A DNA stretch of 64,000 nt from NCBI GenBank assembly GCA_029690005.1, contig CP121458.1, positions 1,736,001 to 1,800,000 on the forward strand, in the 5' to 3' direction. Positions within the stretch are counted from its first letter, which is position 1; every line of letters begins with the position of its first letter. Under the pieces are notes generated by a model. It was not told where the DNA came from. It worked only from the letters and a program-made list of their open reading frames with translations, and did no database searches. The translations under genes and the position numbers were made by a program. This DNA comes from Prescottella defluvii (GTDB lineage Bacteria > Actinomycetota > Actinomycetes > Mycobacteriales > Mycobacteriaceae). This document shows positions 20,420-28,816 of this stretch, one piece after another.

Positions 20420-22464
20420 TCATCGAGCCAGCTGATCCCACAGGAACGTGTAGGTGAGCGCCGACTTGAACGCGGCCTGCGCGTTGTCGGCCGCACCGCC
20501 GTGGCCACCCTCGATGTTCTCGTAGTAGTAGACGGTGTGGCCCTCCTGCTCGAGGCGAGCCGTCATCTTGCGGGCGTGCCCGGATGGACGCGGTCGTCCC
20601 GGGTGGAGGTGGCGATGAGGATCGGCGGGTATGCCGCCCCGGCGTCGGTGTTCTGGTACGGCGAGTACTCGGAGATGAACGCCCAGTCGTCGGGGTTGTC
20701 CGGGTCGCCGTACTCGGCCATCCACGACGCCCCGGCGAGCAGCAGGTGGTAGCGCTTCATGTCGAGCAGCGGTACCTGGCAGACGATGGCGCCGAACAGG
20801 TCCGGGTACTTGGTGAGCATGATGCCCATCAGCAGGCCGCCGTTGCTGCCGCCCTGCGCACCGAGCTGTGCCGGGGTGGTAATGCCGCGAGCGACGAGGT
20901 CGCGGGCGACGGCGGCGAAGTCCTCGTGGACCTTGTGCCGGCCGTCGCGCACGGCCTGCGTGTGCCACTGCGGCCCGTACTCGCCGCCGCCGCGGATGTT
21001 CGCGACGACGTAGGTGCCGCCGCGCTGCAGCCACGCCGTGCCGTTGATACCGCTGTAGCCGGGGGTGAGTGAGTTCTCGAATCCGCCGTACCCGTACAGC
21101 AGCGTCGGTCCGGCCGGGACACCCTCGCGTCGCACCACGAAGTACGGGACGCGGGTGCCGTCGACGGACTCGGCGAAGCGTTGCGCGACGGCGAGGCCGG
21201 TCGTGTCGAAGAACGCGGGCGCCGACTTCAGCCCCTCGAGCGGACCGCCGACCGTCCCGGAGAACAGGGTGGCGGGGGTGAGGTAGCCGCTGGAGTTGAG
21301 GAAGAAGTCGTCGCTCTCACGCGGATCGGTGTCGATGATCTCGGTGGACGTCAGCTCGGGCAGTCCGGTGAGTGGACGGGTCTCCCAACCGTTCTCGCCG
21401 GGAGTCGCGACGTGCACGTGGGACTGGACGTCGGAGAGCGTCACCATCAGCAGGTGGTTCCGCGTCCACGAGTACTGCTCGAGCGACGTGTGCTCGTCGG
21501 GCAGGAACAGTGTGGTGAGCTCGCGCGATCCGGCGAGGTAGTCGTCGTACCTGGCGGCCAGCAGCGCGCCGGCCGGGTAGGTGGCGTCGCCCACGGTCCA
21601 CGTCGAGCGCGGGCGGACCAGCAGCCACTCCTTGTAGACGGAGATCCGCGCGTCCTCGGGGGTGTCGATGCGGACGAGGCTGTCGTCGCTCAGTAGTTGG
21701 AAGCGCTGCGAGGTGTAGAAGTCGACGGCGCGTTCGACGAAGCTGCGCTCGAAGCCCGGGGTGTTGTCGTGCCACGCGGAGATCGCGACGTCGGACTGCT
21801 CTCCCTCGAACACGGTGACCGCCTCGGCCAGCGGGGTGCCGCGACGCCACCGCTTGGCCAGGCGTGGGTAGCCGGAATCGGTGAGGGTGGCATCCCCGAA
21901 ATCGGTTCCGATGTAGACGCTTTCGGAGTCGATCCACCCGATGTCGGTCTTGGCCTCCTCGACGCGGAAGCCGGTGGCGCTGTCGTCGAAGCTGAGGGTG
22001 GTGAGGTCGAACTCACGGACGACCACGGCGTCCGCGCCGCCGCGAGAGAGGCTGATGAGCGCGACGTCCTGCTCGGGGCGCAGCACCTGCGCCCCCGACC
22101 ACACCCAGTTCTCACCCTCCCGCTCGGCGAGCTCGTCGACGTCGACGAGGATCTCCCATTCCGTTGTGTCGCTACGGTATTCGTCCATCGTGGTGCGGCG
22201 CCACAGGCCGCGGACGTGCTGGGCGTCGCGCCAAAAGTTGTAGAGGTACTTTCCGCGCCGCCGCGAGTAGGGGATGCGTGCGTCGGTATCGAGGATCGCG
22301 CGCACGTTCGCCTCGAGTTGTTCGAAGTCGCCGGTTCCGGCGAACTCCGCGACAGTCTTGTCGTTATGCTCGCGGACCCAGGTGAGCGCCTCGTCGCCGG
22401 TGACGTCCTCGAGCCACAGGTTCGGGTCGTCGGCCGGCGTGGGGGAGGGGGAGGTGTGCGTCAT
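20420..22464 (-). CDS. prolyl oligopeptidase family serine peptidase (frame break)
   Basis: S9A-family peptidase, about 681 aa restored; homologue of Rv0457c. N-terminal seven-bladed propeller (residues ~60-400) and C-terminal alpha/beta hydrolase domain. Catalytic Ser is in QGGSNGGLLMGIML, Asp in STRDDRVHPGH, and His in IEGGHGGAADNAQ. One base is missing near 20581 (the long frame ends VHPGTPAR; the other reads VHPGHARKMTARLEQEG and continues to the stop at 20420). Start is ATG 22464 (MTHTSPSPTPADDPNLWLED) or the ATG nine bases earlier. No signal peptide, so probably cytoplasmic. Confidence 0.92.
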
Positions 22465-22613
22465 GGGTTTCATTGTGGTCGGTCGTGGCGGAGGACGCTG
22501 GTGCCCGTATTGGGTTGGTTCTCGGTATCGAGTCCCCGTGACTGCTCGAGGGGTGAGGGCCGGGTGAATTTCCGAAGACCCTGGACAGTCGACCAGTTTT
22601 GGTAACGAAATCG

Positions 22614-22643
22614 CAGACAAGCGGATGTGACCTAGATTATATT
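22614..22643 (+). promoter_or_regulatory. candidate promoter of the micro-protein operon
   Basis: CAGACA (22614-22619) and TATATT (22638-22643) spaced by 18 bases; TATATT is a near-consensus -10 in an otherwise GC-rich context. This would give a leader of about 215 nucleotides. Confidence 0.4.
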
Positions 22644-22709
22644 TCCAATCACGGTCGAATTAACCCGACCGGCTTCCCGGCCAGGAGGCAGCGGGGTGGC
22701 ACACCACGG

Positions 22710-22795
22710 TCACTCCGCAACCTACGCCAAACGGGCGGGATGTACAGGGAGTGAATGTATCCGGGGTAGCGGGGTCCCCCGGTCGACAATTTTCC
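22710..22795 (+). other. structured 5' leader
   Basis: TCACTCC and GGAGTGA flank an inner CGCC/GGCG stem (around GCCAAACGGGCG), and CCGGGG pairs with CCCCGG just downstream. Nested stems of this type upstream of a coding region suggest a regulatory or stabilising leader. It does not match a riboswitch class I recognise. Confidence 0.4.
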
Positions 22796-22866
22796 CTACC
22801 CAGGCTGCGGACTAGATCACGCAGCAATCACAATGCACCACCCATCTGACTCGAAAGGCAGTGAAC

Positions 22867-22950
22867 ATGAACATCGATGCACTCCTCGCCGCGCTGACCG
22901 CCATCATCGGCAACGTCTTCAACGCCGGTTCGGTTACGTCGATCAGCTAG
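22867..22950 (+). CDS. 27-aa hydrophobic micro-protein 1
   Basis: ATG 22867 with AAAGG eight bases upstream, stop TAG 22948-22950. The peptide starts MNIDALLAALTAIIGNVF and ends GSVTSIS. Residues 4-19 fit an amphipathic helix: D4, A8, T11, G15 and N19 on one face, Leu/Ile/Val/Phe on the other. No signal peptide. It is nearly the twin of the next gene (same length; MNI, AI/TA, IIGNV, N-x-GSVTS-x-S all shared), which shows both are translated and selected. Possible PorA/PorH-type channel peptide or other envelope peptide; inference only. Confidence 0.8.
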   Translation: MNIDALLAALTAIIGNVFNAGSVTSIS

Positions 22951-22998
22951 TTCGTCACACTACCTGTCACACAACCACCACAAAGGTAAGGAAACACA

Positions 22999-23082
22999 AT
23001 GAACATTGGTGACATCCTCTCTGCCATCACCGTCATCATCGGCAACGTCGTGAACTTCGGTTCGGTCACCTCGCTCTCCTGA
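22999..23082 (+). CDS. 27-aa hydrophobic micro-protein 2
   Basis: ATG 22999 with AAGGA six bases upstream, stop TGA 23080-23082. Begins MNIGDILSAITVIIGNVV and ends GSVTSLS. About 60 percent identical to the peptide encoded 48 bases upstream, with mostly conservative differences (Leu/Ile, Ala/Ser, Phe/Val), the pattern expected of tandem duplicates under selection. Amphipathic helix with S8, T11, G15, N19 on the polar face. Single acidic residue (D5), no basic residue. Same transcript as its neighbours. Confidence 0.8.
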   Translation: MNIGDILSAITVIIGNVVNFGSVTSLS

Positions 23083-23119
23083 CCTCGAAGTTCCAAGCGA
23101 ACCAAGAAAGGCGATTGCT

Positions 23120-23272
23120 ATGAATCTGAACGCCATCGACCTCGGCTCACTGTCCGGGGCCGCAGCGGGTTCCATGTCGAGCGTGCTCGACATTCTCCTC
23201 AGCCTCAGCCGGGGCAGCGTCTTCGGCGGAAGCACTGTTGGAGACCTCGGGAGCACCATCTCGTTCAGCTAA
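23120..23272 (+). CDS. 50-aa hydrophobic micro-protein 3
   Basis: ATG 23120 with GAAAGG upstream, stop TAA 23270-23272. Begins MNLNAIDLGSLSGAAAGSMS, has a central hydrophobic segment (SSVLDILLSLSRGSVFGG) and ends GSTISFS. No signal peptide. Third gene of the tandem; a terminator hairpin follows at once. The Ser-x-Ser end and the GS-rich composition link it to the two 27-aa peptides and to the 41-aa peptide at 19104. The pairing of short and longer peptides recalls the PorA/PorH two-peptide channel of Corynebacterium; function unproven. Confidence 0.78.
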   Translation: MNLNAIDLGSLSGAAAGSMSSVLDILLSLSRGSVFGGSTVGDLGSTISFS

Positions 23273-23280
23273 GCATTCGC

Positions 23281-23317
23281 ACCTGGACCCCAGTCGCATC
23301 GCGGCTGGGGTCACAGG
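23281..23317 (+). terminator. hairpin ending the micro-protein operon
   Basis: ACCTGGACCCCAG pairs with CTGGGGTCACAGGT (one bulge) with inner TCGC/GCGG pairs; starts nine bases after the last stop codon. Confidence 0.7.
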
Positions 23318-23420
23318 TGTGTGCAGGGACGTTGTAGTACGCCGCGGCGGCGCCCGATCTTACTTTCGAGTAGGGACCAACTCGGGACACGAAATCGCGG
23401 CGGGACTAGGCTAGGCGCTC

Positions 23421-24821
23421 GTGACCTCACACTATGACGTCGTTGTCCTCGGAGCCGGTCCCGGTGGGTACGTCGCTGCTATCCGCGCGGCACAGCTGGG
23501 CCTCAAGACCGCCATCATCGAAGAGAAGTACTGGGGCGGTGTCTGCCTGAACGTGGGCTGCATCCCCTCGAAGGCGCTTCTCCGCAATGCCGAACTCGCG
23601 CACATCTTCCACAAGGAGGCCAAGGCGTTCGGCATGTCGGGAGACGTGTCCTTCGACTTCGGCGCCGCCTTCGACCGCAGCCGCAAGGTGGCAGACGGTC
23701 GCGTCAAGGGCGTGCACTTCCTCATGAAGAAGAACAAGATCACCGAGTACGACGGTCGGGGCACGTTCGTCGATGCCAAGACCATCTCCGTCGCGCTCAG
23801 CGCGGGCGGCACCGACACGGTGACCTTCGACAACGTCATCGTCGCGACCGGTTCCGTGACCAAGCTGCTGCCGGGCACCTCGCTCAGCGCGAACGTCGTC
23901 ACCTACGAGGAGCAGATCCTCACCCGCGACCTCCCGGGCTCGATCATCATCGTCGGTGCCGGCGCCATCGGCATGGAGTTCGGTTACGTCCTCTCCAACT
24001 ACGGTGTCGACGTCACGATCGTCGAGTTCCTCGACCGGGCCCTCCCCAACGAGGACGAGGACGTCTCCAAGGAGATCACCAAGCACTACAAGAAGCTCGG
24101 CGTCAAGATCAAGACCGGTGCCGCGGTCCAGTCGATCGTCGACAACGGCGCAAACGTCACCGTGTCGATCAAGGACAACAAGTCCGGCGAGATCGAGACG
24201 GTCACCGTCGACAAGGTCCTGCAGTCCGTCGGCTTCGCACCGCGCGTCGAGGGCTACGGCCTCGAGAACACCGGCGTCCAGCTCGAGCGTGGCGCCATCG
24301 CGATCGACGAGCGCATGCGCACCAACGTCCCCGGCATCTACGCCATCGGTGACGTCACCGCCAAGCTGCAGCTCGCGCACGTCGCCGAGGCTCAGGGTGT
24401 CGTCGCCGCCGAGACCATCGGTGGGGCCGAGACCATGGAACTGGGCGACTACCGGATGATGCCGCGCGCCACGTTCTGCCAGCCGCAGGTCGCGAGCTTC
24501 GGCCTCACCGAGGCGCAGGCCAAGGCCGAGGGCTACGACATCAAGGTCGCCACCTTCCCGTTCACCGCGAACGGCAAGGCTCACGGCCTGAACGACCCCA
24601 ACGGCTTCGTCAAGCTGATCGCCGACAAGAAGTACGGCGAGCTGATCGGCGGCCACCTCATCGGACCCGACGTCTCCGAGCTGCTGCCCGAGCTGACCCT
24701 GGCCCAGAAGTGGGATCTCACCGTCAACGAGCTCGCGCGCAACGTCCACACGCACCCGACGCTGAGTGAGGCGCTGCAGGAGGCCATCCACGGTCTCGCC
24801 GGCCACATGATCAACTTCTGA
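23421..24821 (+). CDS. lpd: dihydrolipoyl dehydrogenase
   Basis: 466 aa FAD/NAD disulphide oxidoreductase (E3 of pyruvate and 2-oxoglutarate dehydrogenase; in mycobacteria also part of the peroxynitrite reductase system). FAD-binding [20 protein letters not shown] is at residues 5-24, the redox disulphide is in [13 protein letters not shown], the NAD-binding motif is [20 protein letters not shown] site [18 protein letters not shown], and the catalytic His-Glu pair is in [18 protein letters not shown] near the C terminus. GTG start at 23421. Homologue of LpdC (Rv0462). Monocistronic, with a terminator overlapping the end of the convergent gene. Confidence 0.97.
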   Translation: MTSHYDVVVLGAGPGGYVAAIRAAQLGLKTAIIEEKYWGGVCLNVGCIPSKALLRNAELAHIFHKEAKAFGMSGDVSFDFGAAFDRSRKVADGRVKGVHFLMKKNKITEYDGRGTFVDAKTISVALSAGGTDTVTFDNVIVATGSVTKLLPGTSLSANVVTYEEQILTRDLPGSIIIVGAGAIGMEFGYVLSNYGVDVTIVEFLDRALPNEDEDVSKEITKHYKKLGVKIKTGAAVQSIVDNGANVTVSIKDNKSGEIETVTVDKVLQSVGFAPRVEGYGLENTGVQLERGAIAIDERMRTNVPGIYAIGDVTAKLQLAHVAEAQGVVAAETIGGAETMELGDYRMMPRATFCQPQVASFGLTEAQAKAEGYDIKVATFPFTANGKAHGLNDPNGFVKLIADKKYGELIGGHLIGPDVSELLPELTLAQKWDLTVNELARNVHTHPTLSEALQEAIHGLAGHMINF

Positions 24822-24841
24822 CGGTTCACCCGCCGGAAGAG

Positions 24842-25726
24842 CTAGTCCGCGAGAAGCCCGCACAGGATTGTGCGGGCTTTCTTGCCTTCCGGGATCGGGA
24901 GCAGCGGGTAGACGTGGATCATCTCCGGCTCCTCGCGGAAGTCGAGTGACACCCCGGCCGCGGATGCCAGCGACCGGAAGCGGCGGGCGTCGACGTTGAG
25001 GATGTCGCGGGTCCCGGTGAACAGGGTGATCGGGCCGAGCCCGGTGAGATCGCCGTTGAGCGGGCTCACCCACGGGTGCTCCCGATCCAGCTCGCCGCGG
25101 TAGGCGTCCGCAGCCACCGTGAGGCTGTCCGGATGCTGCCACGGATCACGCGGGGCGATCTCGCGGATCTCCGGGTGCGACCCGGTGGCGTCCAGCCACG
25201 GCGAGATCAGCGCGGTGTGCGCTGGGGAGGCGATACCGCGATCGCGGAGCGCGAGGGCGACAGCCAGGGCCAGCCCGCCGCCCGCGGAGTCGCCCGCGAC
25301 CACCAGTGGTTCGCCGCGCGTCGCCAACCGTTCGGCGAGGTCGGCCGACGCCGCCACCACGTGGGAAGCCGTCCCACGCGGCGCCACCGGATAGATCGGC
25401 ACCGTCACCTCCGCGCCCGCGGACGCCAACTGTCCCACCAACTTCCAGTGATGCCGGGTGATCTCCCGGATGTAGGCGCCGCCGTGGAGATACAGCACCC
25501 GGGCCGACGGCGTGACACCGCGCGGGGCGACCGTGAACACCGGCCAGCCCGCCGCTGACGTCGACGGGGTCACCTGCAGGCTGCGGCCCAGTGATGCCGG
25601 GGGAGTGAACGGCGCGGGTCGGGCCTGGAGCGCCGCGATCTCGCGACGGATGTCGTCTGCGCTCGGTCGACGCCGGCCGAGCAGCGCTATCGCCAACGGC
25701 ATGGCCCTACTGGTCAGGCTGGGCAT
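24842..25726 (-). CDS. alpha/beta hydrolase, hormone-sensitive-lipase type
   Basis: 294 aa esterase/lipase of the HSL (family IV) group. Oxyanion-hole motif YLHGGAYIREI is near residue 80, the nucleophile elbow is VVAGDSAGGGLALAVALAL, Asp in LFTGTRDILNVDARRF and His in EPEMIHVYPLLPIPEG. Such enzymes hydrolyse short acyl esters; the natural substrate is unknown. Its last codons (24854-24879) encode a perfect hairpin that doubles as the lpd terminator. It lies 25 bases downstream of the HxlR regulator on the same strand, so it may be co-transcribed with it. Confidence 0.9.
   Translation of the reverse strand: MPSLTSRAMPLAIALLGRRRPSADDIRREIAALQARPAPFTPPASLGRSLQVTPSTSAAGWPVFTVAPRGVTPSARVLYLHGGAYIREITRHHWKLVGQLASAGAEVTVPIYPVAPRGTASHVVAASADLAERLATRGEPLVVAGDSAGGGLALAVALALRDRGIASPAHTALISPWLDATGSHPEIREIAPRDPWQHPDSLTVAADAYRGELDREHPWVSPLNGDLTGLGPITLFTGTRDILNVDARRFRSLASAAGVSLDFREEPEMIHVYPLLPIPEGKKARTILCGLLAD
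24854..24879. terminator. terminator hairpin inside the end of a coding region
   Basis: AAGCCCGCACA (24854-24864), loop GGAT, TGTGCGGGCTT (24869-24879), then T's on the plus strand. It serves lpd (stop 24821) and lies within the last dozen codons of the convergent hydrolase gene. Confidence 0.8.
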
Positions 25727-25751
25727 CGACCACCCCCGTTGTGTCGTCTGG

Positions 25752-26141
25752 TCAGCGTGCGTCGTACCGATTCTGGGCCGCGGTGATGCCCGGCATGCGC
25801 GCTTCGAGCAGGTCGATCAGGCCGGCGAGACGTTCGGCGATCTCCTCGCCCAGCGGGGTGAGGCTGTATTCGACGTTGGGTGGGATGGTCTCGCGGACCT
25901 CCCGATGGACCAGGCCGTCGCGCTCGAGTTGCTGCAGCGTCTGCGCCAGCATCCGCTCGCTCACCCCGTCCACCCGCCGGCGCAGTGCGCCGAACCGGTA
26001 GGGGCCCTCCGCCAGTGCGGCCATCGCGAGCGTGCCCCACCGTCCGGTGATGTTGAGCAGCGCGTCGCGCGAATGGCAGTCGCGCGCGAAGACGTCGGCC
26101 TCGAGCGTCGGGTCGTCGAAGGGCTGGTCAGGGGTGCTCAC
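25752..26141 (-). CDS. HxlR-family transcriptional regulator
   Basis: 129 aa winged-helix regulator. HxlR signature: an N-terminal cysteine (ARDCHSRDALLNITGRWG), then LAEGPYRFGALRRRVDGVSE and RMLAQTLQQLERDGLVHRE (recognition helix), and VEYSLTPLGEEIAERL. The single N-terminal Cys is the redox/electrophile sensor in characterised members. It is divergent from a quinone-reductase-like gene, the same arrangement as ytfH/ytfG (qorB) in E. coli, and a perfect inverted repeat lies between the two. Confidence 0.92.
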   Translation of the reverse strand: MSTPDQPFDDPTLEADVFARDCHSRDALLNITGRWGTLAMAALAEGPYRFGALRRRVDGVSERMLAQTLQQLERDGLVHREVRETIPPNVEYSLTPLGEEIAERLAGLIDLLEARMPGITAAQNRYDAR

Positions 26142-26189
26142 GACGTCGAGGTTACTACCGTCCGAACGCGCAGCACTGACTCAAGAGAT

Positions 26190-26212
26190 TGCACTTACGA
26201 AAAATAAGTGCA
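26190..26212. promoter_or_regulatory. HxlR-type operator
   Basis: TGCACTTA (26190-26197), seven-base spacer CGAAAAA, TAAGTGCA (26205-26212): a perfect 8-bp inverted repeat in the divergent intergenic region, 48 bases before the start of the oxidoreductase gene. Confidence 0.75.
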
Positions 26213-26259
26213 TTATGGAGGGCGAACAAAACGTTGAAGGTTCAACACAGGGAGTTCTC

Positions 26260-27117
26260 ATGACCATCGCAGTCACCGGCGCCACCGGACACCTCGGCCG
26301 TCTGGCCGTCGACGCCCTGGTGCGCCGCGGCGTACCCGCGACCGACGTCGTCGCGGTCGTCCGCAACCCCGAGAAGGCTGCCGACCTGGCGGCGCGGGGT
26401 GTGCAGGTCCGCGTCGCCGACTACGCCGACCGCGGCGCACTCGAGACCGCGCTCGCCGGCGTGGACAAGCTGCTGCTCATCTCCGGCAGCGAGGTCGGAA
26501 GCCGCCTGCCCCAGCACACCAACATCATCGACGCCGCAAAGACCGTCGGCGTCGGGTTCATCGCGTACACGTCCATCCCGGACGCAATGAACAACACGCT
26601 CCAGCTCGCGCAGGAGCATCAGCTCACCGAGCGTCTGCTCGCCGAGTCCGGCATCGACCACGCGCTGCTCCGCAACGGCTGGTACTGGGAGAACTACACC
26701 AACGACCTCGCCGGCACCGCCGAGCGCGGTGTCCTCGTCGGCAGTGCGGGCGACGGCCGCGTCGCGGGTGCGGCGCGAGCGGATTACGCCGAGGCGGCGG
26801 CCGCCGTCCTCACCTCCGACGAGAACCAGGCCGGCAAGGTGTACGAACTCGGCGGTGACGAGTGCCTGACGTATCCCGAACTGGCCCAGGCGATCTCGAA
26901 CGTCACCGGCAAGTCCGTCGAATGCCGGAACCTGCCCGTCGCGGAGTACCAGGGTGTGCTCGAGTCCGTCGGCCTGCCTGCGCCGGTGGCTGCGGTCCTC
27001 GCCGACGCCGACGCCGGGATCGCGACCGGCGTCCTCGACGTCACCGGCGGGGACCTCCAGCGGCTCATCGGGCGCCCGTCCACGCCGCTCGAGACCGTCC
27101 TGCGTGCTGCGCTCTGA
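26260..27117 (+). CDS. NmrA/QorB-like NAD(P)-binding quinone oxidoreductase
   Basis: 285 aa atypical short-chain dehydrogenase. Dinucleotide-binding motif TGATGHLGRLAVDAL is at residues 6-20; substrate-binding region FIAYTSIPDAMNNT and LLRNGWYWENYTNDLAG match the QorB/NmrA type, which lacks the Tyr-x3-Lys catalytic pair. Likely reduces quinones with NADPH in response to electrophile stress, as in E. coli QorB. ATG 26260 is preceded by GGGAG. Controlled by the divergent HxlR gene via the repeat at 26190-26212. Confidence 0.88.
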   Translation: MTIAVTGATGHLGRLAVDALVRRGVPATDVVAVVRNPEKAADLAARGVQVRVADYADRGALETALAGVDKLLLISGSEVGSRLPQHTNIIDAAKTVGVGFIAYTSIPDAMNNTLQLAQEHQLTERLLAESGIDHALLRNGWYWENYTNDLAGTAERGVLVGSAGDGRVAGAARADYAEAAAAVLTSDENQAGKVYELGGDECLTYPELAQAISNVTGKSVECRNLPVAEYQGVLESVGLPAPVAAVLADADAGIATGVLDVTGGDLQRLIGRPSTPLETVLRAAL

Positions 27118-27131
27118 CCGTCCCGTGAACA

Positions 27132-27180
27132 GCTGAAGGGTCCCTTCACGCGCTGACAGCGCATGAACGGACCCTTCAGC
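27132..27180. terminator. hairpin between convergent genes
   Basis: GCTGAAGGGTCC (27132-27143) and GGACCCTTCAGC (27169-27180) are perfectly complementary, with a further GCGC stem inside the loop. Confidence 0.8.
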
Positions 27181-27197
27181 TTCCCCGGTGGGAGCGG

Positions 27198-28816
27198 TCA
27201 GTGCATACCGACGGCGCCCTCGGTGGGCAGATCGCCCTTCTCGGCGCGGACCAGGACCATCACGACCGGGCTGATGACGAGGATGAGTGCACCCGCCCAG
27301 CCGAATGCGTGCGCGTACCCCGACACCTCGGTGCCGAACGCCCAGTCCATGAGCTTGCCGACGAAGTCCTGCGCGGGCTGCGGCATGGCCGCGATCTGCT
27401 CGGGCGTCGGCGGTGTCGCGGTCGACAGGTCCGACGGAATCGCGTCGAGCGGGAAGCCGGGCGGGGCGTGGGCGCGGGGTTGTCGGCCTGGAAGGAGTCC
27501 TTGGCCGACGCGTACACCGTGGTGAACAGGGCCGTGCCCAGCGCGCCGCCAACCTGCAGCGTCGCGTTCGCCAGGGCGCTGGCGGCGCCGGCGTCGTGGT
27601 TGGGGACGCCGAGCAGGGCGAGGTTCTGCATCGGCACCATCAGCAGCCCCAGTCCGAAGCCGAACATCGCCAGGCCGGGGAACACGTGCGTCCAGTAGGA
27701 GCTGTCCACCCCGATCTGGGTGAGCAGGAACAGACCTGTGGCCGCCAGGATCGGACCGACCACCATCAGGGGCTTGGGGCCGATGCGGGTGGTGAGCTGC
27801 GCGGCGATGGTCGACGCCAGCACGATGAAGCACGCCATCGGCAGCGACCCGACACCCGACATCACCGGGCTCAGACCCATCACGATCTGCAGGTAGAACG
27901 TCAGGTAGAGGGTGCCGCCGAGCAGGGCCGCACCTACCAGTGCCGATCCGATGAACGCGGCGCCCCGGTCGCGGTGCCACGGAACGCTGAGCGGCAGAAG
28001 GGGATTGGCGGTGCGCTTCTCGACGAGGACGAACACGACGAGGGCGAGCAGGCCGATGCCGATGAACAGTAGCGTCTGCGTTTCCAGCCACCCGTGCTCG
28101 GCCTTGGTGAAGCCGTACACCAGCGACCCGAGCCCGATTGCGACCAGGACGGTGCCGGGCAGGTCGTAGCTGGTGTCGCCGTGTGCCTTGGTTTCCTTGA
28201 CGATCGGCAGCGTCACCGCGATCGCGAAGAGCGCGACGGGGACGTTCACCAGCAGGCACCAGCGCCAGTCGACGTACTGGGTCAGCGCGCCGCCGAGGAG
28301 CAGGCCGATCGCGGCGCCGCCACCGGAGATCGCGCCGTACACCGCGAACGCCTTGGCGCGCTCCTTCTCTCCGACGAACGTGGTCGTCAGGATCGCGAGC
28401 GCGGCCGGCGCGAGCAGGGCCGCGAACACGCCCTGTCCGGCACGCGCGACGAACAACTGCATCCCGGTCTGCGCGAACCCGCCAACGGCGGACGCCACCG
28501 CGAAGCCCGCCGTGCCGACCATGAACGAGCGCTTGCGGCCCCAGAAGTCGGCGATGCGACCGCCGAGCAGGAGCAGCGCACCGAACGCCAACGCGTACGC
28601 GGTCACCACCCATTGGCGGTCCAAATTGCTGATGCCCAGTTCCTTCTGGGCGTCGGGTAGCGCGATGCTGACGATCGTGCCGTCGAGGACGACGGTCAGC
28701 TGCGCCAACGCGACGATGCACAGGACGAGCCAGCGGCGCTCGTGATTGGGGTTGTCGGTGTAATTGTCGTGGGACAGGGCGTCGGGACTCGCGGTCACCT
28801 GGACGTCTGAGGACAT
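27198..28816 (-). CDS. MFS drug/H+ antiporter, DHA2 (14-helix) family (frame break)
   Basis: Membrane exporter related to EmrB/QacA, 539 aa restored, start ATG 28816 (MSSDVQVTASPDALSHDNY) after AGGA. Family motifs: LTVVLDGTIVSIALPDAQ (motif D1 in helix 1), LLLGGRIADFWGRKRSF (motif A) and GPAIGLLLGG-like motif C (SGGGAAIGLLLGGALTQY). One base is missing near 27464, in a run of G/C, so the frame ends early; the true C terminus (FPLDAIPSDLSTATPPTPEQ ... AEKGDLPTEGAVGMH) is in the adjacent frame and stops at 27198. Substrate unknown. Confidence 0.9.

Larger units (their letters stand above)
22465..22866. other. 402-bp divergent intergenic region upstream of the peptide cluster
   Basis: No gene is seen here. 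It separates the S9 peptidase start (minus) from the micro-protein operon (plus). It holds an AT-rich patch unusual for this genome (22630-22650) with a promoter-like pair, then a leader with several self-complementary segments (next two entries). Confidence 0.6.

Noticed and set aside
22700..22800. Possible c-di-AMP (ydaO/yuaA) or other known riboswitch before the micro-protein operon
   Set aside because: Short matches such as GAGTGAAT and GGGGTAGCGGGG recall ydaO, but the conserved GGGGAACC and GCCGAATCC blocks are missing, and no known class fits.
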